Shown here: piece after piece, positions 7,187 to 13,860 of the stretch
Numbering within the stretch: position 1 is the first letter of the stretch
Layout: each line of letters begins with the position of its first letter
Assembly: GCA_003694385.1 (NCBI GenBank)
Contig: RFKA01000037.1
Span: forward strand, 1-18,791
Source of the DNA: Candidatus Woesearchaeota archaeon
GTDB lineage: Archaea; Nanobdellota; Nanobdellia; Woesearchaeales; UBA525
DNA: 18,791 bases
Reading direction: 5' to 3'
Program-made: the position numbers and the translations under genes
Notes under the pieces: model-generated
Database searches by the model: none
What the model was told of the DNA's origin: nothing
The model's input: the letters and a program-made list of their open reading frames with translations, nothing else

Positions 7187-7570
7187 ATGATGTACGGATA
7201 CAAGAAGACAGTAAACAGGGGGTACGAAGAAGCAGTCCGGAAGACAAAAGAAGAACTGCAAAAAGAGGGTTTTGGCGTGCTCACAGAAATAGATGTAAGA
7301 GCGACGCTAAAAAAGAAGCTCGGCGTTGATTTCGATAACTACCTCATCCTCGGCGCCTGCAACCCGCCATTTGCCCACAAGGCCCTGCAGGCAGAGCGCG
7401 ACATCGGCCTCATGCTCCCCTGTAATGTCGTCGTCGCAGAGCATGAAGGACGTACAAGCGTGTCGGCAATCTTGCCGTCAGTCGCGATGAGCATGATTGA
7501 GAACGAGGAACTGAAGAGTATCGCAGTGACTGTTGAGGAGAAGCTGAAGAAGGTCATCGATAGTGTTTGA
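7187..7570 (+). CDS. DUF302 domain protein
   Basis: 127 residues forming a single DUF302 (TT1751-like) domain. The family core is clear: EIDVRATLKKKLGVDFDNYLILGACNPPFAHKALQ, then GLMLPCNVVV, with C58 and C79 positioned as in relatives. DUF302 proteins are small, dimeric and biochemically uncharacterised. They are often found near metal or sulfur metabolism genes, which fits this position. Shine-Dalgarno AAGGAGG (7176-7182) precedes two consecutive ATGs (7187 and 7190); spacing of 4 or 7 nt allows either. It is the first gene of an apparent operon with a Cys-rich microprotein 24 nt downstream and a Cu(I) ATPase. No signal peptide or membrane segment is seen, so it should be cytoplasmic. Confidence 0.88.
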   Translation: MMYGYKKTVNRGYEEAVRKTKEELQKEGFGVLTEIDVRATLKKKLGVDFDNYLILGACNPPFAHKALQAERDIGLMLPCNVVVAEHEGRTSVSAILPSVAMSMIENEELKSIAVTVEEKLKKVIDSV

Positions 7571-7580
7571 AGGTGAATGC

Positions 7581-7588
7581 AAGGAGGT
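7581..7588 (+). promoter_or_regulatory. Strong Shine-Dalgarno of the Cys-rich microprotein gene
   Basis: AAGGAGGT lies 6 nt before the ATG at 7595. It is one of the best ribosome sites in the window. It is the main argument that the 29-codon frame is translated, and since copA has no site of its own it probably recruits ribosomes for both. Confidence 0.75.
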
Positions 7589-7594
7589 AAGAAC

Positions 7595-7684
7595 ATGGGT
7601 TGTTGCTGCAAAGAGGAGAAAAAAAGCAAGGGGAAAGATTGTTGCAAAGAAGCAGGTGATGAAGAGCACACGTGCTGTCAATGA
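7595..7684 (+). CDS. 29-residue Cys-rich microprotein, putative metal-binding peptide
   Basis: The ATG at 7595 opens a 29-codon frame. It encodes MGCCC, a Lys/Glu-rich spacer, DCCKE, an acidic spacer, then HTCCQ and stop. Seven of 29 residues are cysteine, in one CCC and two CC clusters separated by charged linkers, plus one histidine. It has no hydrophobic core, so folding probably depends on metal binding. A full Shine-Dalgarno precedes it, and its TGA overlaps the ATG of the copper ATPase (ATGA, 7681-7684). The setting suggests a Cu(I) buffer, chaperone or sensor peptide (inference). I do not recognise a named family. A leader-peptide role, in which cysteine-codon translation gates copA, is an alternative. 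Confidence 0.7.
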   Translation: MGCCCKEEKKSKGKDCCKEAGDEEHTCCQ

Positions 7685-10329
7685 GTCCTGGCAAAGAACA
7701 AGACGGCTTGAAAGACCCTGTGTGCGGCATGGCCGTCGACCCTAACAAAGCGCCATACATGCTTCAGCAAAAAGGGAAGAAGTTCTACTTTTGCAGTAAG
7801 CACTGCTTCCAAGCATTCAGTGCAAAACAAGACGCATCCAGAGAGAAGCACGCAGTTACTCCTGCGAGCAAGGCACAGAGTGTTTCATTCGCCATAAAAG
7901 GTATGAGCTGTGCAAGCTGCGCCCGGACAATCGAAAAGGCTCTTGCCAAGCTCGATGGGGTGAAGGACGCGACCGTGAACTTCGCCACCGAAACTTGCCA
8001 CGTGGTCTTCGAGGGCAAGAGCGACCCCGAGTGCATCGCACAAGTAATCCGAGATGCCGGCTACATACCCATTGATTCGCAGTACCGGCAAGCAACATTC
8101 ACCGTCATAGGCATGAGCTCCGATCACTGCGCAGGTATCGTCAAGGAAACACTAGAGAAATTCGAAGGGGTGAAAAACGTCGAGACGAACTACGCAAACG
8201 CGTACGCGAGATTCTCGTACGACCCCTCGGTCGTGAAGCTCACAGAGCTCAAGAAAGCCATAGATGGTGCGGGGTATACGGCGACACTGCTCGATGAGTC
8301 TGACGATCCACTTGAGAAAGAGGAGGAAGCCAAAGAGAAAGAGATTGTAATGCTGAAGAAAAAACTCTTGCTCTCTGTCGCGTTCGCCCTTCCTGTGTTT
8401 TACTTAGCAATGGCCGAGCTCATCAGCAAGTATTTGATCCCCCCTTTCCTCCGTCCAGAAGCGTTCCCGCTGCGCTTCGCCCTCGTGCAGTTGCTGCTCT
8501 CCATCCCTATCATCATTGCTGGCCACAAATTCTACACGGTTGGCTTCAGGAATCTCGTGAAGCGCACGCCGAACATGGATTCGCTCATCGCCCTGGGAAC
8601 CTCTGCCGCCTACCTGTATGGGCTCTATGCAGTGTTCGAGATTCTCATGGGCAATGAAGCGTACGTGAAGAGCCTCTATTTCGAGACTGCAGGAGTCATC
8701 ATCACCCTCATCCTGCTCGGGAAGTACTTGGAAGCCTTAGCGAAGGGGAAGACTTCAGAGGCTATCAAGAAGCTCATGGGTCTCGCACCCAAAACCGCGC
8801 TTGTCGTGCGCGACGGGAAAGAACAAGAAGTCCCTGTCGCGGAGCTCGAAGTTGGCGACCTCATCATCGTCCGGCCTGGAGAGAAGATACCTGTAGATGG
8901 GATTATCGCTGAGGGAGCGAGCAGCGTCGACGAGAGCATGATTACTGGGGAGAGCATACCCGTCGATAAGAAGAAAGGAGACACTGTTATTGGCGCCACA
9001 ATCAACGTTTCTGGCGTGATACGGTTCACGGCGACAAAAGTAGGGAAAGAGACTGCGCTCGCACAGATTATCAAGCTCGTTCAGGAGGCCCAAGGGTCGA
9101 AGGCACCCATCGCCAGACTCGCCGACATCATCTCAGGATACTTCGTCTGGGCAGTCATGGCTATCGCACTCCTGAGTTTCAGCGTGTGGTACCTGCTTGG
9201 TTTTGGCTTCCTTTTCTCACTAACCGTACTCATCGCCGTACTCATTATCGCGTGCCCCTGCGCACTCGGCCTGGCGACCCCCACATCCATCATGGTCGGG
9301 ACGGGCCTGGGCGCAGAGCAGGGGATTCTCATCAAAAGCGCCGAGGCACTCGAGCAAGCACAGAAAATCACTGCAGTCATCCTTGACAAGACGGGAACGG
9401 TCACAACCGGCACGCCTGAGCTCACGAACATAAAGAGTTTCTCAAAACTGAAGGAAGACGACATTCTGCGCATCGCCTCTTCGATCGAGAAGAACTCCCA
9501 GCACCCCGTTGCTGAAGCAATTGTGGCCGGTGCAAAGAAGCGAAAGGTGCGTATCGGAAACGCTGAAGCGTTCAGAGAGCTTCCGGGGCGCGGCCTCCAG
9601 GGGACGCTGCGAGGAACGCGCTATTTCGTCGGGAACCGCAAGTTACTCGAGGAAAACAACATCGATTTCGAGCAGCACAACAAGACCATTCATGCCTTGG
9701 AGGAACAGGGCAACACCGTTATGTTTCTCGCCAATACGAAAACGCTCCTCGGCATTATCAGCGTTGCAGACACCGTCAAACCAACGTCCCGACAAGCGAT
9801 AGCGGAGCTCAACAAAGAGGGAATAAGCGTCTACTTGATAACAGGCGATAATGAGCGGACCGCGAAAGCAATAGCACAGCAAACAGGCATCGACCCTGAG
9901 AAGGTGTTTGCTCAGGTCATGCCCGAGGACAAGGCAGAGCACGTACGGCGGTTGCAAGAGAAAGGATTTGTTGTCGCAATGGTTGGGGACGGGATTAATG
10001 ATGCACCCGCACTGGCGCAGGCCGACATCGGCATCGCGATCGGCGCAGGGACCGATGTCGCTATTGAGAGCGCAGACGTCGTCCTCATGAAGAGCGATCT
10101 CCGCGATGTGAACAAGGCCATAAGGCTGAGTAGAGCGACAATGAAGAACATCAAGCAGAACCTGTTCCTGTCGTTCGTGTATAACGCCGCGGGCATTCCT
10201 GTGGCAGCGGGGGCCCTCTACCCTCTCCTCGGTTTCCTCCTGAGCCCCATCATCGCCGCAGGAGCGATGACGGCAAGCTCAGTCAGCGTCGTCACGAATG
10301 CATTAAGGCTCAAAAGCATAAAGCTCTGA
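7681..10329 (+). CDS. copA: Cu(I)-transporting P1B-type ATPase with YHS and two HMA domains
   Basis: 882 residues from the ATG at 7681, which overlaps the preceding stop. A GTG nine bases earlier is less likely. The N-terminus has a YHS/TRASH-like metal site (C15 in DPVCGM, then C38 and C42 in FYFCSKHC). HMA domain 1 has an intact GMSCASC (C77, C80). HMA domain 2 is degenerate, GMSSDHC, with the first cysteine changed to serine. The ATPase core has the transmembrane CPC at 525-527, phosphorylation motif DKTGT at 569-573, an HPVAEAI nucleotide site, GDGINDAP at 769-776, and YN plus MxxSS in the last helices, the pattern of P1B-1 copper pumps. It exports cytoplasmic Cu(I) using ATP. No separate Shine-Dalgarno is seen, so translation probably depends on coupling to the microprotein gene. 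Confidence 0.96.
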   Translation: MSPGKEQDGLKDPVCGMAVDPNKAPYMLQQKGKKFYFCSKHCFQAFSAKQDASREKHAVTPASKAQSVSFAIKGMSCASCARTIEKALAKLDGVKDATVNFATETCHVVFEGKSDPECIAQVIRDAGYIPIDSQYRQATFTVIGMSSDHCAGIVKETLEKFEGVKNVETNYANAYARFSYDPSVVKLTELKKAIDGAGYTATLLDESDDPLEKEEEAKEKEIVMLKKKLLLSVAFALPVFYLAMAELISKYLIPPFLRPEAFPLRFALVQLLLSIPIIIAGHKFYTVGFRNLVKRTPNMDSLIALGTSAAYLYGLYAVFEILMGNEAYVKSLYFETAGVIITLILLGKYLEALAKGKTSEAIKKLMGLAPKTALVVRDGKEQEVPVAELEVGDLIIVRPGEKIPVDGIIAEGASSVDESMITGESIPVDKKKGDTVIGATINVSGVIRFTATKVGKETALAQIIKLVQEAQGSKAPIARLADIISGYFVWAVMAIALLSFSVWYLLGFGFLFSLTVLIAVLIIACPCALGLATPTSIMVGTGLGAEQGILIKSAEALEQAQKITAVILDKTGTVTTGTPELTNIKSFSKLKEDDILRIASSIEKNSQHPVAEAIVAGAKKRKVRIGNAEAFRELPGRGLQGTLRGTRYFVGNRKLLEENNIDFEQHNKTIHALEEQGNTVMFLANTKTLLGIISVADTVKPTSRQAIAELNKEGISVYLITGDNERTAKAIAQQTGIDPEKVFAQVMPEDKAEHVRRLQEKGFVVAMVGDGINDAPALAQADIGIAIGAGTDVAIESADVVLMKSDLRDVNKAIRLSRATMKNIKQNLFLSFVYNAAGIPVAAGALYPLLGFLLSPIIAAGAMTASSVSVVTNALRLKSIKL

Positions 10330-10481
10330 ACTTGGCCCCGCCACCGCTCTGCCCCAGCAAGACTGCAAGCACCCTGCACAGGGTAGAGGAAGACAGCGGT
10401 TGCTGGATATGATTCGAGAGTCCCCACTCTTCTCCCTCATCATAGTGCTCTTTTCATGGTGGAGAACTGAAAACGAACGAA
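10330..10481. other. Short convergent intergenic region between copA and PCNA
   Basis: This 152-bp gap lies between two converging genes. The minus strand carries a weak T-rich patch just after the PCNA stop and one ATGATGA string, but no matching box D. Nothing else is recognisable. Confidence 0.4.
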
Positions 10482-11219
10482 TTAATCGTTGTCGACCCGT
10501 GGCGCGAGGATGAATGCGAGCTGCATCTTGTCTTTCACGGTGTAGTCGAGCCTGAGGGGGTAGTCCTTGCTAAACTGTACGGTGACGGTATCGGCGAGCT
10601 TCGCTCCCTGAATCATCTTCTTGAGGTACTCGATGCTGTACTTACTCCGCGTCTCTTCTTTTGCATCGATGCTTGTCTCATCGTCGGCCTTCAGTTCGAC
10701 TTCGGCTGTGCTGAGGTCGTTGCTCGAGCTGATCGTAAAAGCCTTTTCATCAGCGGAGAAGACAACGCTCTCGCCAATGATATCAACATCCTCGATTGCG
10801 TCGTTGATTGTGCTCGCGGCTGTCGTGACGGTCACGTTGAATTTGAGGTCGGGGACTTTCTGTTCGCGCTCCTCAATATCGATGAGGGGCAGCTGGAACG
10901 TACGAGTGCTCTTTCCCTTCAGCGTCACTTTGAGCTTCGCGTCGGGATTCTCGAGCGTGAGGGTGTCGGCTGGCTTCACCCGGCGCAGGACTTGCTTGAG
11001 GTCATTGAGGTTGAGCGCGATGACGGTGTCTTTCTTCACCTCGTACTCGATGAAGCTGCTGCTGAGGAGCGTGAAGAGGACCATCGCAACGTTTGCGGGA
11101 TCCATTGCGACGAGCTCGAGCCCATTACTCGTGACCTTGAATCGCACCTCGGTGACGAGGTCAGCAATGGCACTAATGGAGTCTTTCAGGAATTTCGTAT
11201 CGGCTAGTGTGAGTTTCAT
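10482..11219 (-). CDS. pcn: DNA polymerase sliding clamp (PCNA)
   Basis: 245 residues from the ATG at 11219, the usual archaeal PCNA length. The opening (MKLTLADTKFLKDSISAIADLVTEVRFKVTSNGLELVAMDPANVAMVLFTL) is diagnostic, including the LxxMDPxxVAM core. LPLIDIEERE lies in the interdomain connector region and the C-terminus is LAFILAPRVDND. The homotrimeric ring tethers replicative polymerases, FEN1, ligase and others through PIP boxes. In-frame codons upstream to 11360 lie before the TATA box (11251-11263) and do not resemble PCNA, so they are excluded. The leader is about 11 nt and holds GAGGGG. It lies downstream of RNase J on the same strand, but with its own promoter. Confidence 0.97.
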   Translation of the reverse strand: MKLTLADTKFLKDSISAIADLVTEVRFKVTSNGLELVAMDPANVAMVLFTLLSSSFIEYEVKKDTVIALNLNDLKQVLRRVKPADTLTLENPDAKLKVTLKGKSTRTFQLPLIDIEEREQKVPDLKFNVTVTTAASTINDAIEDVDIIGESVVFSADEKAFTISSSNDLSTAEVELKADDETSIDAKEETRSKYSIEYLKKMIQGAKLADTVTVQFSKDYPLRLDYTVKDKMQLAFILAPRVDND

Positions 11220-11250
11220 GGGTACCCCTCTGCCACAGGGAGAAGAGGAA

Positions 11251-11263
11251 GTTATTTTAAAGC
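11251..11263 (-). promoter_or_regulatory. TATA box of the PCNA gene
   Basis: The minus strand reads CTTTAAAATAAC at this place. The predicted start site, about 26 bp downstream, is near 11231, leaving a leader of about 11 nt that includes GAGGGG before the ATG at 11219. Confidence 0.5.
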
Positions 11264-11398
11264 TTTCCCGACCGAGGGCGGCACGAGCGCGAGAGGCCAC
11301 AAGACGGTGAGCATTCCTCTCAGAGGTAGCTTGACAGGCCCACTTCGGCAAAGACGTCACTCTGTCACCACGAGGAGCGGTCTCTTGACGCAGTTTGT

Positions 11399-11441
11399 CT
11401 CTGCACCAGGGCCGCCGAAGCCTGCCGGTATTGCTGCAGAG
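11399..11441. repeat. 7-bp inverted repeat between RNase J and PCNA
   Basis: CTCTGCA (11399-11405) and TGCAGAG (11435-11441) are perfectly complementary. The 29-nt interior is itself GC-rich and contains CAGG/CCTG arms. On the minus strand the right foot is followed at once by ACA. It could be a structured 3' end of the RNase J transcript or a small RNA. The surrounding 11264-11506 stretch has no convincing gene. Confidence 0.35.
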
Positions 11442-11506
11442 AGGACTTTGTCCGTGGGTGGCGCGTTGCGTAGCGTCGGAGCTCCATGGAACGCTGACGC
11501 GGGACT

Positions 11507-12919
11507 TTACTTGACTCTGACGCGCTCGCCGTTCCTGACGATGCGGATCTGTTCAGGTTTGTAGCCTACCTCGAGTGCGAGTTCTTTGAACGCTCCCAGC
11601 CCTTTCATCTCCGCGTGTGTTGGAATGATATGCTTGGGCTTGAGGGTGTTCAGCAAATCACGGTGGTCTTCCCGCGCCCCGTGGCCAGAGACGTGGATAT
11701 CCGTGAAGATGCGCACGTGCTGTGCTTGGAGCTCGTTCTCAAGGCGCTTCCTATTCTCTATCGTGACGGGTACGGGAATCATCTTGCAGCTGAAGATAAC
11801 GATGTCGTTATCCGTGAGCGGCAAGAGTCGCTGGTTGACTATGCGTGCCAGCGTCGCCTTCGGTTCTCCCTGGTTCCCTGTCGCGACGAAGAGGTAGCGT
11901 TCGGGGTTCTTGATGCGCTTGAGGTACGGTTTCACCTTGTTGCCGTAGCCGACGATCTCGACGTCGCTGAAGTCCGCGATGCCAACATCCTGTGCGGCCT
12001 CTACATACTTGCGGAGGCTGCGGCCGAGGAAGACGGGCTTGCGTTTCATCATCTTCGCGACATTCACGATGGCGCGGAGGCGCGCGATATGGCTACTGAA
12101 CGTCGTGATGATAATCTTCGCCCCTTTGCTCTGCGTGCCGAGGAGTACGTCCTTGAGCATTTCTTCAGCTATCTTCTCGCTCGGCGTCTTAATGGGGTGC
12201 TCTGCATAGAGTGTGTCGAGAATAAGGTAGTCGACCGTTCCGGCAAGCTCCCTGAGGCGAGCATAGTTTGGTTTCGGGCCGAGCGTTGGGTTGTTGTCGA
12301 GCTTGAAGTCATTGCAGTACAAGACTTTCCCGTACGGCGTATGAATGAGAATCATCACTGTCTGCGGCGTGCTGTGCGTGACGGAGATGAACTCTGCCTG
12401 TATCTTGTCGGTGAGGACGAAACGGTCATTCACGTCGTGTGCGACGAGCCGCCCACGAGGGTGGCGTCGCTCGTCTTCGTACATACGGCGCACGAGCTCT
12501 GTCGTGAAGGGGGTGGCGTGAATATCGCAATCGAATCTGTTCGCGAGGTAGGGGACGGCGCCGATGTGGTCGAGGTGGGCGTGCGTCAGTAAGATCCCAA
12601 CAACGTTCTTCTTCTCTTTTCCGAGAATGTTCACATCGGGTGCCGCGCCTATCTCGATGAGCTTTCTTCCTGAGATCTCGACAAGGTCGTCACTATCAGT
12701 GTATTCGATGTAACGGTCCATCATGAGGCCGAGGTCGAGAATGACAATCTCATCTTCGCAGCGTATGGCGACGCTGTTCCGCCCGACCTCGCTGAATCCG
12801 CCGAGCGGGATGATCTCCAGCTTTGTCGGGCCATTGTTCCGTCCCGGGTGTTGTCTTCGGGGTTGCTTAGGCCTCTGTTGTGTGTTTGTATTACTGTGCT
12901 TACGAAACTGTGTACTCAT
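11507..12919 (-). CDS. rnj: Archaeal RNase J (beta-CASP metallo-beta-lactamase ribonuclease)
   Basis: 470 residues from the ATG at 12919. A basic, disordered N-terminus (QRPKQPRRQHPGRNN) precedes the metallo-beta-lactamase fold, which begins IIPLGGFSEVGRNS. Zinc motif 2 is HAHLDH (113-118), followed by H182 and D204 (YCNDFK). The beta-CASP insert runs about 235-400, with TFSSHIARL and GNQGEP. The closing motifs are SGHG (411-414) and PTHAE (433-437). Archaeal RNase J is a 5'-3' exoribonuclease and, as here, lacks the bacterial C-terminal domain. Shine-Dalgarno GGAGGAA (12926-12932) fixes the start. An upstream in-frame ATG at 13009 would add 30 charged residues encoded by hairpin-forming DNA and lies at or before the predicted transcript start, so it is rejected. 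Confidence 0.95.
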   Translation of the reverse strand: MSTQFRKHSNTNTQQRPKQPRRQHPGRNNGPTKLEIIPLGGFSEVGRNSVAIRCEDEIVILDLGLMMDRYIEYTDSDDLVEISGRKLIEIGAAPDVNILGKEKKNVVGILLTHAHLDHIGAVPYLANRFDCDIHATPFTTELVRRMYEDERRHPRGRLVAHDVNDRFVLTDKIQAEFISVTHSTPQTVMILIHTPYGKVLYCNDFKLDNNPTLGPKPNYARLRELAGTVDYLILDTLYAEHPIKTPSEKIAEEMLKDVLLGTQSKGAKIIITTFSSHIARLRAIVNVAKMMKRKPVFLGRSLRKYVEAAQDVGIADFSDVEIVGYGNKVKPYLKRIKNPERYLFVATGNQGEPKATLARIVNQRLLPLTDNDIVIFSCKMIPVPVTIENRKRLENELQAQHVRIFTDIHVSGHGAREDHRDLLNTLKPKHIIPTHAEMKGLGAFKELALEVGYKPEQIRIVRNGERVRVK

Positions 12920-12953
12920 TGTATTTTCCTCCGAGAGAATGCGAAAATCGTTT

Positions 12954-12970
12954 GCCCGGGCCTCCCGGGC
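12954..12970 (-). promoter_or_regulatory. Perfect GC hairpin in the RNase J leader (second stem)
   Basis: GCCCGGG and CCCGGGC are separated by 3 nt: a 7-bp all-GC stem with a triloop that reads AGG on the transcript. It ends 35 nt before the ATG at 12919 and about 20 nt before the Shine-Dalgarno. Confidence 0.55.
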
Positions 12971-12985
12971 TGATCTTTCTCTCTC

Positions 12986-13000
12986 ACGGCTCTCAGCCGT
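12986..13000 (-). promoter_or_regulatory. Perfect hairpin at the predicted 5' end of the RNase J mRNA
   Basis: ACGGCT-CTC-AGCCGT (plus strand) is a perfect 6-bp stem with a 3-nt loop. The TATA box at 13027-13034 predicts transcription start near 13004, so this stem would begin only a few nucleotides from the mRNA 5' end. Confidence 0.5.
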
Positions 13001-13026
13001 TCTTACCATTGCCGAATCACGACCAA

Positions 13027-13034
13027 TTTATAAG
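13027..13034 (-). promoter_or_regulatory. TATA box of RNase J
   Basis: CTTATAAA on the minus strand, with expected start near 13004. A second, equally good TATA-like element (13048-13056, ATTTATAAA on the minus strand) could give a start near 13026. Confidence 0.45.
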
Positions 13035-13089
13035 CCTTTTGTATTTGTTTATAAATGATCGTTTTTCCTGAATAAAGAGGATTTGTTTG

Positions 13090-13112
13090 ATGCGGGGGAA
13101 GGGGTGCCCACT
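13090..13112 (-). pseudogene. Partial duplicate of the tRNA-Leu 3' end
   Basis: A 14-bp exact copy of the tRNA 3' terminus plus flank (plus strand ATGCGGGGGAAGGG) occurs at 13090-13103, 48 bp from the original at 13138-13151. Three bases later comes CCCACT, also present in the real tRNA (13167-13172) after 15 bases. The copy thus looks like a tRNA 3' fragment that lost most of the T arm. It may be a tandem duplication scar or an attachment-site remnant. Confidence 0.5.
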
Positions 13113-13138
13113 AGCGTTCACGCCCTTCTCCCGACTAA

Positions 13139-13267
13139 TGCGGGGGAAGGGATTCGAACCCCTGAACCCACTGAGGGACCGGATGGCCCAGTCATCGCGC
13201 GCTCGCGGCGCGCTCATCACTCAAGGACGCTTGAGTCCGGCGCGTTTGACCACTTCGCTACCCCCGC
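13139..13267 (-). tRNA. tRNA-Leu(CAA) with a 45-nt intron
   Basis: On the minus strand: acceptor GCGGGGG pairs with CCCCCGC (13140-13146), and discriminator A is at 13139. D stem GCG/CGC encloses a GTGGT-type loop. The anticodon stem is CCGGA/TCCGG. The spliced loop is CTCAAGA, giving anticodon CAA (13231-13233). A class II variable arm (CCC/GGG stem) is followed by T stem and loop AGGGG-TTCGAAT-CCCTT. CCA is not encoded. A73 and the long variable arm fit leucine rather than serine (G73 in archaea). Removing the 45-nt intron leaves 84 nt. A minus-strand TATA-like element (ATTAAAAAA, 13294-13302) lies about 31 bp upstream. Confidence 0.95.
13185..13229 (-). other. tRNA intron with canonical bulge-helix-bulge
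   Basis: The intron interrupts the tRNA between positions 37 and 38. The splice motif is complete. Exon CTCA pairs with intron TGGG (4-bp central helix). The 3-nt bulge AGC holds the 5' cut (after G37), and the 3-nt bulge CCA holds the 3' cut (before A38). Flanking helices are the anticodon stem and intron GTC/GAC. The rest folds into a GCGCGC-CGCGA-GCGCGC hairpin (13197-13213). Cleavage by the archaeal tRNA-splicing endonuclease is expected. Confidence 0.9.
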
Positions 13268-13293
13268 GGTCGGAGGAGGAGAAACAAGAAGGG

Positions 13294-13302
13294 TTTTTTA
13301 AT
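13294..13302 (-). promoter_or_regulatory. TATA-like element upstream of tRNA-Leu
   Basis: ATTAAAAAA on the minus strand, centred 31 bp before the mature tRNA 5' end. It lies immediately downstream of the stop of the coiled-coil gene at 13307. Confidence 0.4.
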
Positions 13303-13306
13303 GCTT

Positions 13307-13651
13307 TCAGAGTTTATTCAAGCGCTCTTCAATGAGGGAGAGGCTCTCCTGGAGCCTATCGAGTTCAGAAGTTTTTACTGGTTTCGGCTTTGTCCGGGGA
13401 GCAAGGGTTTCCGTGGGGAGAAACTGTTCAACTTCTTTCGTTGATCGTTCAGGGAGGAGCGCGTCAGCTTTGGTAAAGAGCTCACTGAGCTCGGAGAGGG
13501 TCTTTGCAAGTTGTTGCACAACGTCCATCTTTTGCTCCCTCATGTCGAGCATATGGTGGTAGGAAGAGAGGATGCCGAGGAAGTCCTTCGTCGTCTCAAG
13601 GATGGCGCGGCGCACCGCTGTCGCGTTATCAATCCGTACAAAGTAGGTCAT
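13307..13651 (-). CDS. Conserved-looking coiled-coil protein of unknown function (third gene of trio)
   Basis: 114 residues from the ATG at 13651, which overlaps the stop of the preceding gene by four bases (ATGA). Residues about 8-70 are strongly helical (ATAVRRAILETTKDFLGILSSYHHMLDMREQKMDVVQQLAKTLSELSELFTKAD). A proline-rich linker (LAPRTKPKPVKTSE) follows, then a final short coiled coil (LDRLQESLSLIEERLNKL). There is no signal peptide, membrane segment or catalytic motif. I do not recognise the family. The overlap with its neighbour and the shared coiled-coil character suggest that the three products of 13307-14736 form one complex. An ORF extension to 13714 exists but reads through the upstream gene and is not needed. 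Confidence 0.75.
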   Translation of the reverse strand: MTYFVRIDNATAVRRAILETTKDFLGILSSYHHMLDMREQKMDVVQQLAKTLSELSELFTKADALLPERSTKEVEQFLPTETLAPRTKPKPVKTSELDRLQESLSLIEERLNKL

Positions 13652-13860
13652 CGTCCCAGTGTCTTCCCAATGTCTTTCGCGCGGTCTTGCGCATCGCTGA
13701 GCGCCGCCGCCCACGCTTTGAGCTCCTCTTCTTCTTCACGCTTCAGGTCTTGGAGTTGCTTGAGGAGCTCTTCAGCCTCGCGTATCTTCCCGTCGATTGA
13801 ATCAAAAATCTTGGTGAGTTCGTCGTAGTGCTCAATCTTGACGAAAATAGGAGTTTCCAT
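13648..13860 (-). CDS. Small coiled-coil protein of unknown function (second gene of trio)
   Basis: 70 residues. After a short beta-like start (METPIFVKIEHYDEL), a single long helix runs to the end with heptad spacing (IFDSIDGKIREAEELLKQLQDLKREEEEELKAWAAALSDAQDRAKDIGKTL). The ATG at 13860 follows directly on the upstream TGA with no gap, and a Shine-Dalgarno (GAGGTGAT) lies within the end of the upstream gene. Its own stop overlaps the next ATG. It is therefore translationally linked on both sides. The opening resembles that of its downstream partner (MTYFVRIDNATAV), suggesting a shared N-terminal module or an old duplication. Function unknown. Confidence 0.75.
   Translation of the reverse strand: METPIFVKIEHYDELTKIFDSIDGKIREAEELLKQLQDLKREEEEELKAWAAALSDAQDRAKDIGKTLGR

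Noticed and set aside
10330..10481. Box C/D sRNA on the minus strand starting at ATGATGA near 10440
   Set aside because: No box D or D' at suitable distance and no terminal stem were found.
11307..11564. 85-residue plus-strand frame between PCNA and RNase J
   Set aside because: No ribosome site, it runs antisense into RNase J, and its composition is unlike the genes here.
11615..12592. Long (325-codon) plus-strand open frame opposite RNase J
   Set aside because: It is the antisense shadow of a clearly conserved beta-CASP gene; its composition follows from the GC-rich third positions of the real gene.
12919..13009. Longer RNase J start at the ATG at 13009
   Set aside because: It lies at or upstream of the predicted transcript start, has no Shine-Dalgarno, and encodes hairpin DNA; ATG 12919 has a strong site and a family-like N-terminus follows.
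13185..13229. Box C/D guide RNA inside the tRNA intron (GTGATGA matches box C)
   Set aside because: No CTGA box D is present in the 45-nt intron and no guide region of usual length fits; the string is probably part of the GC-stem flank.
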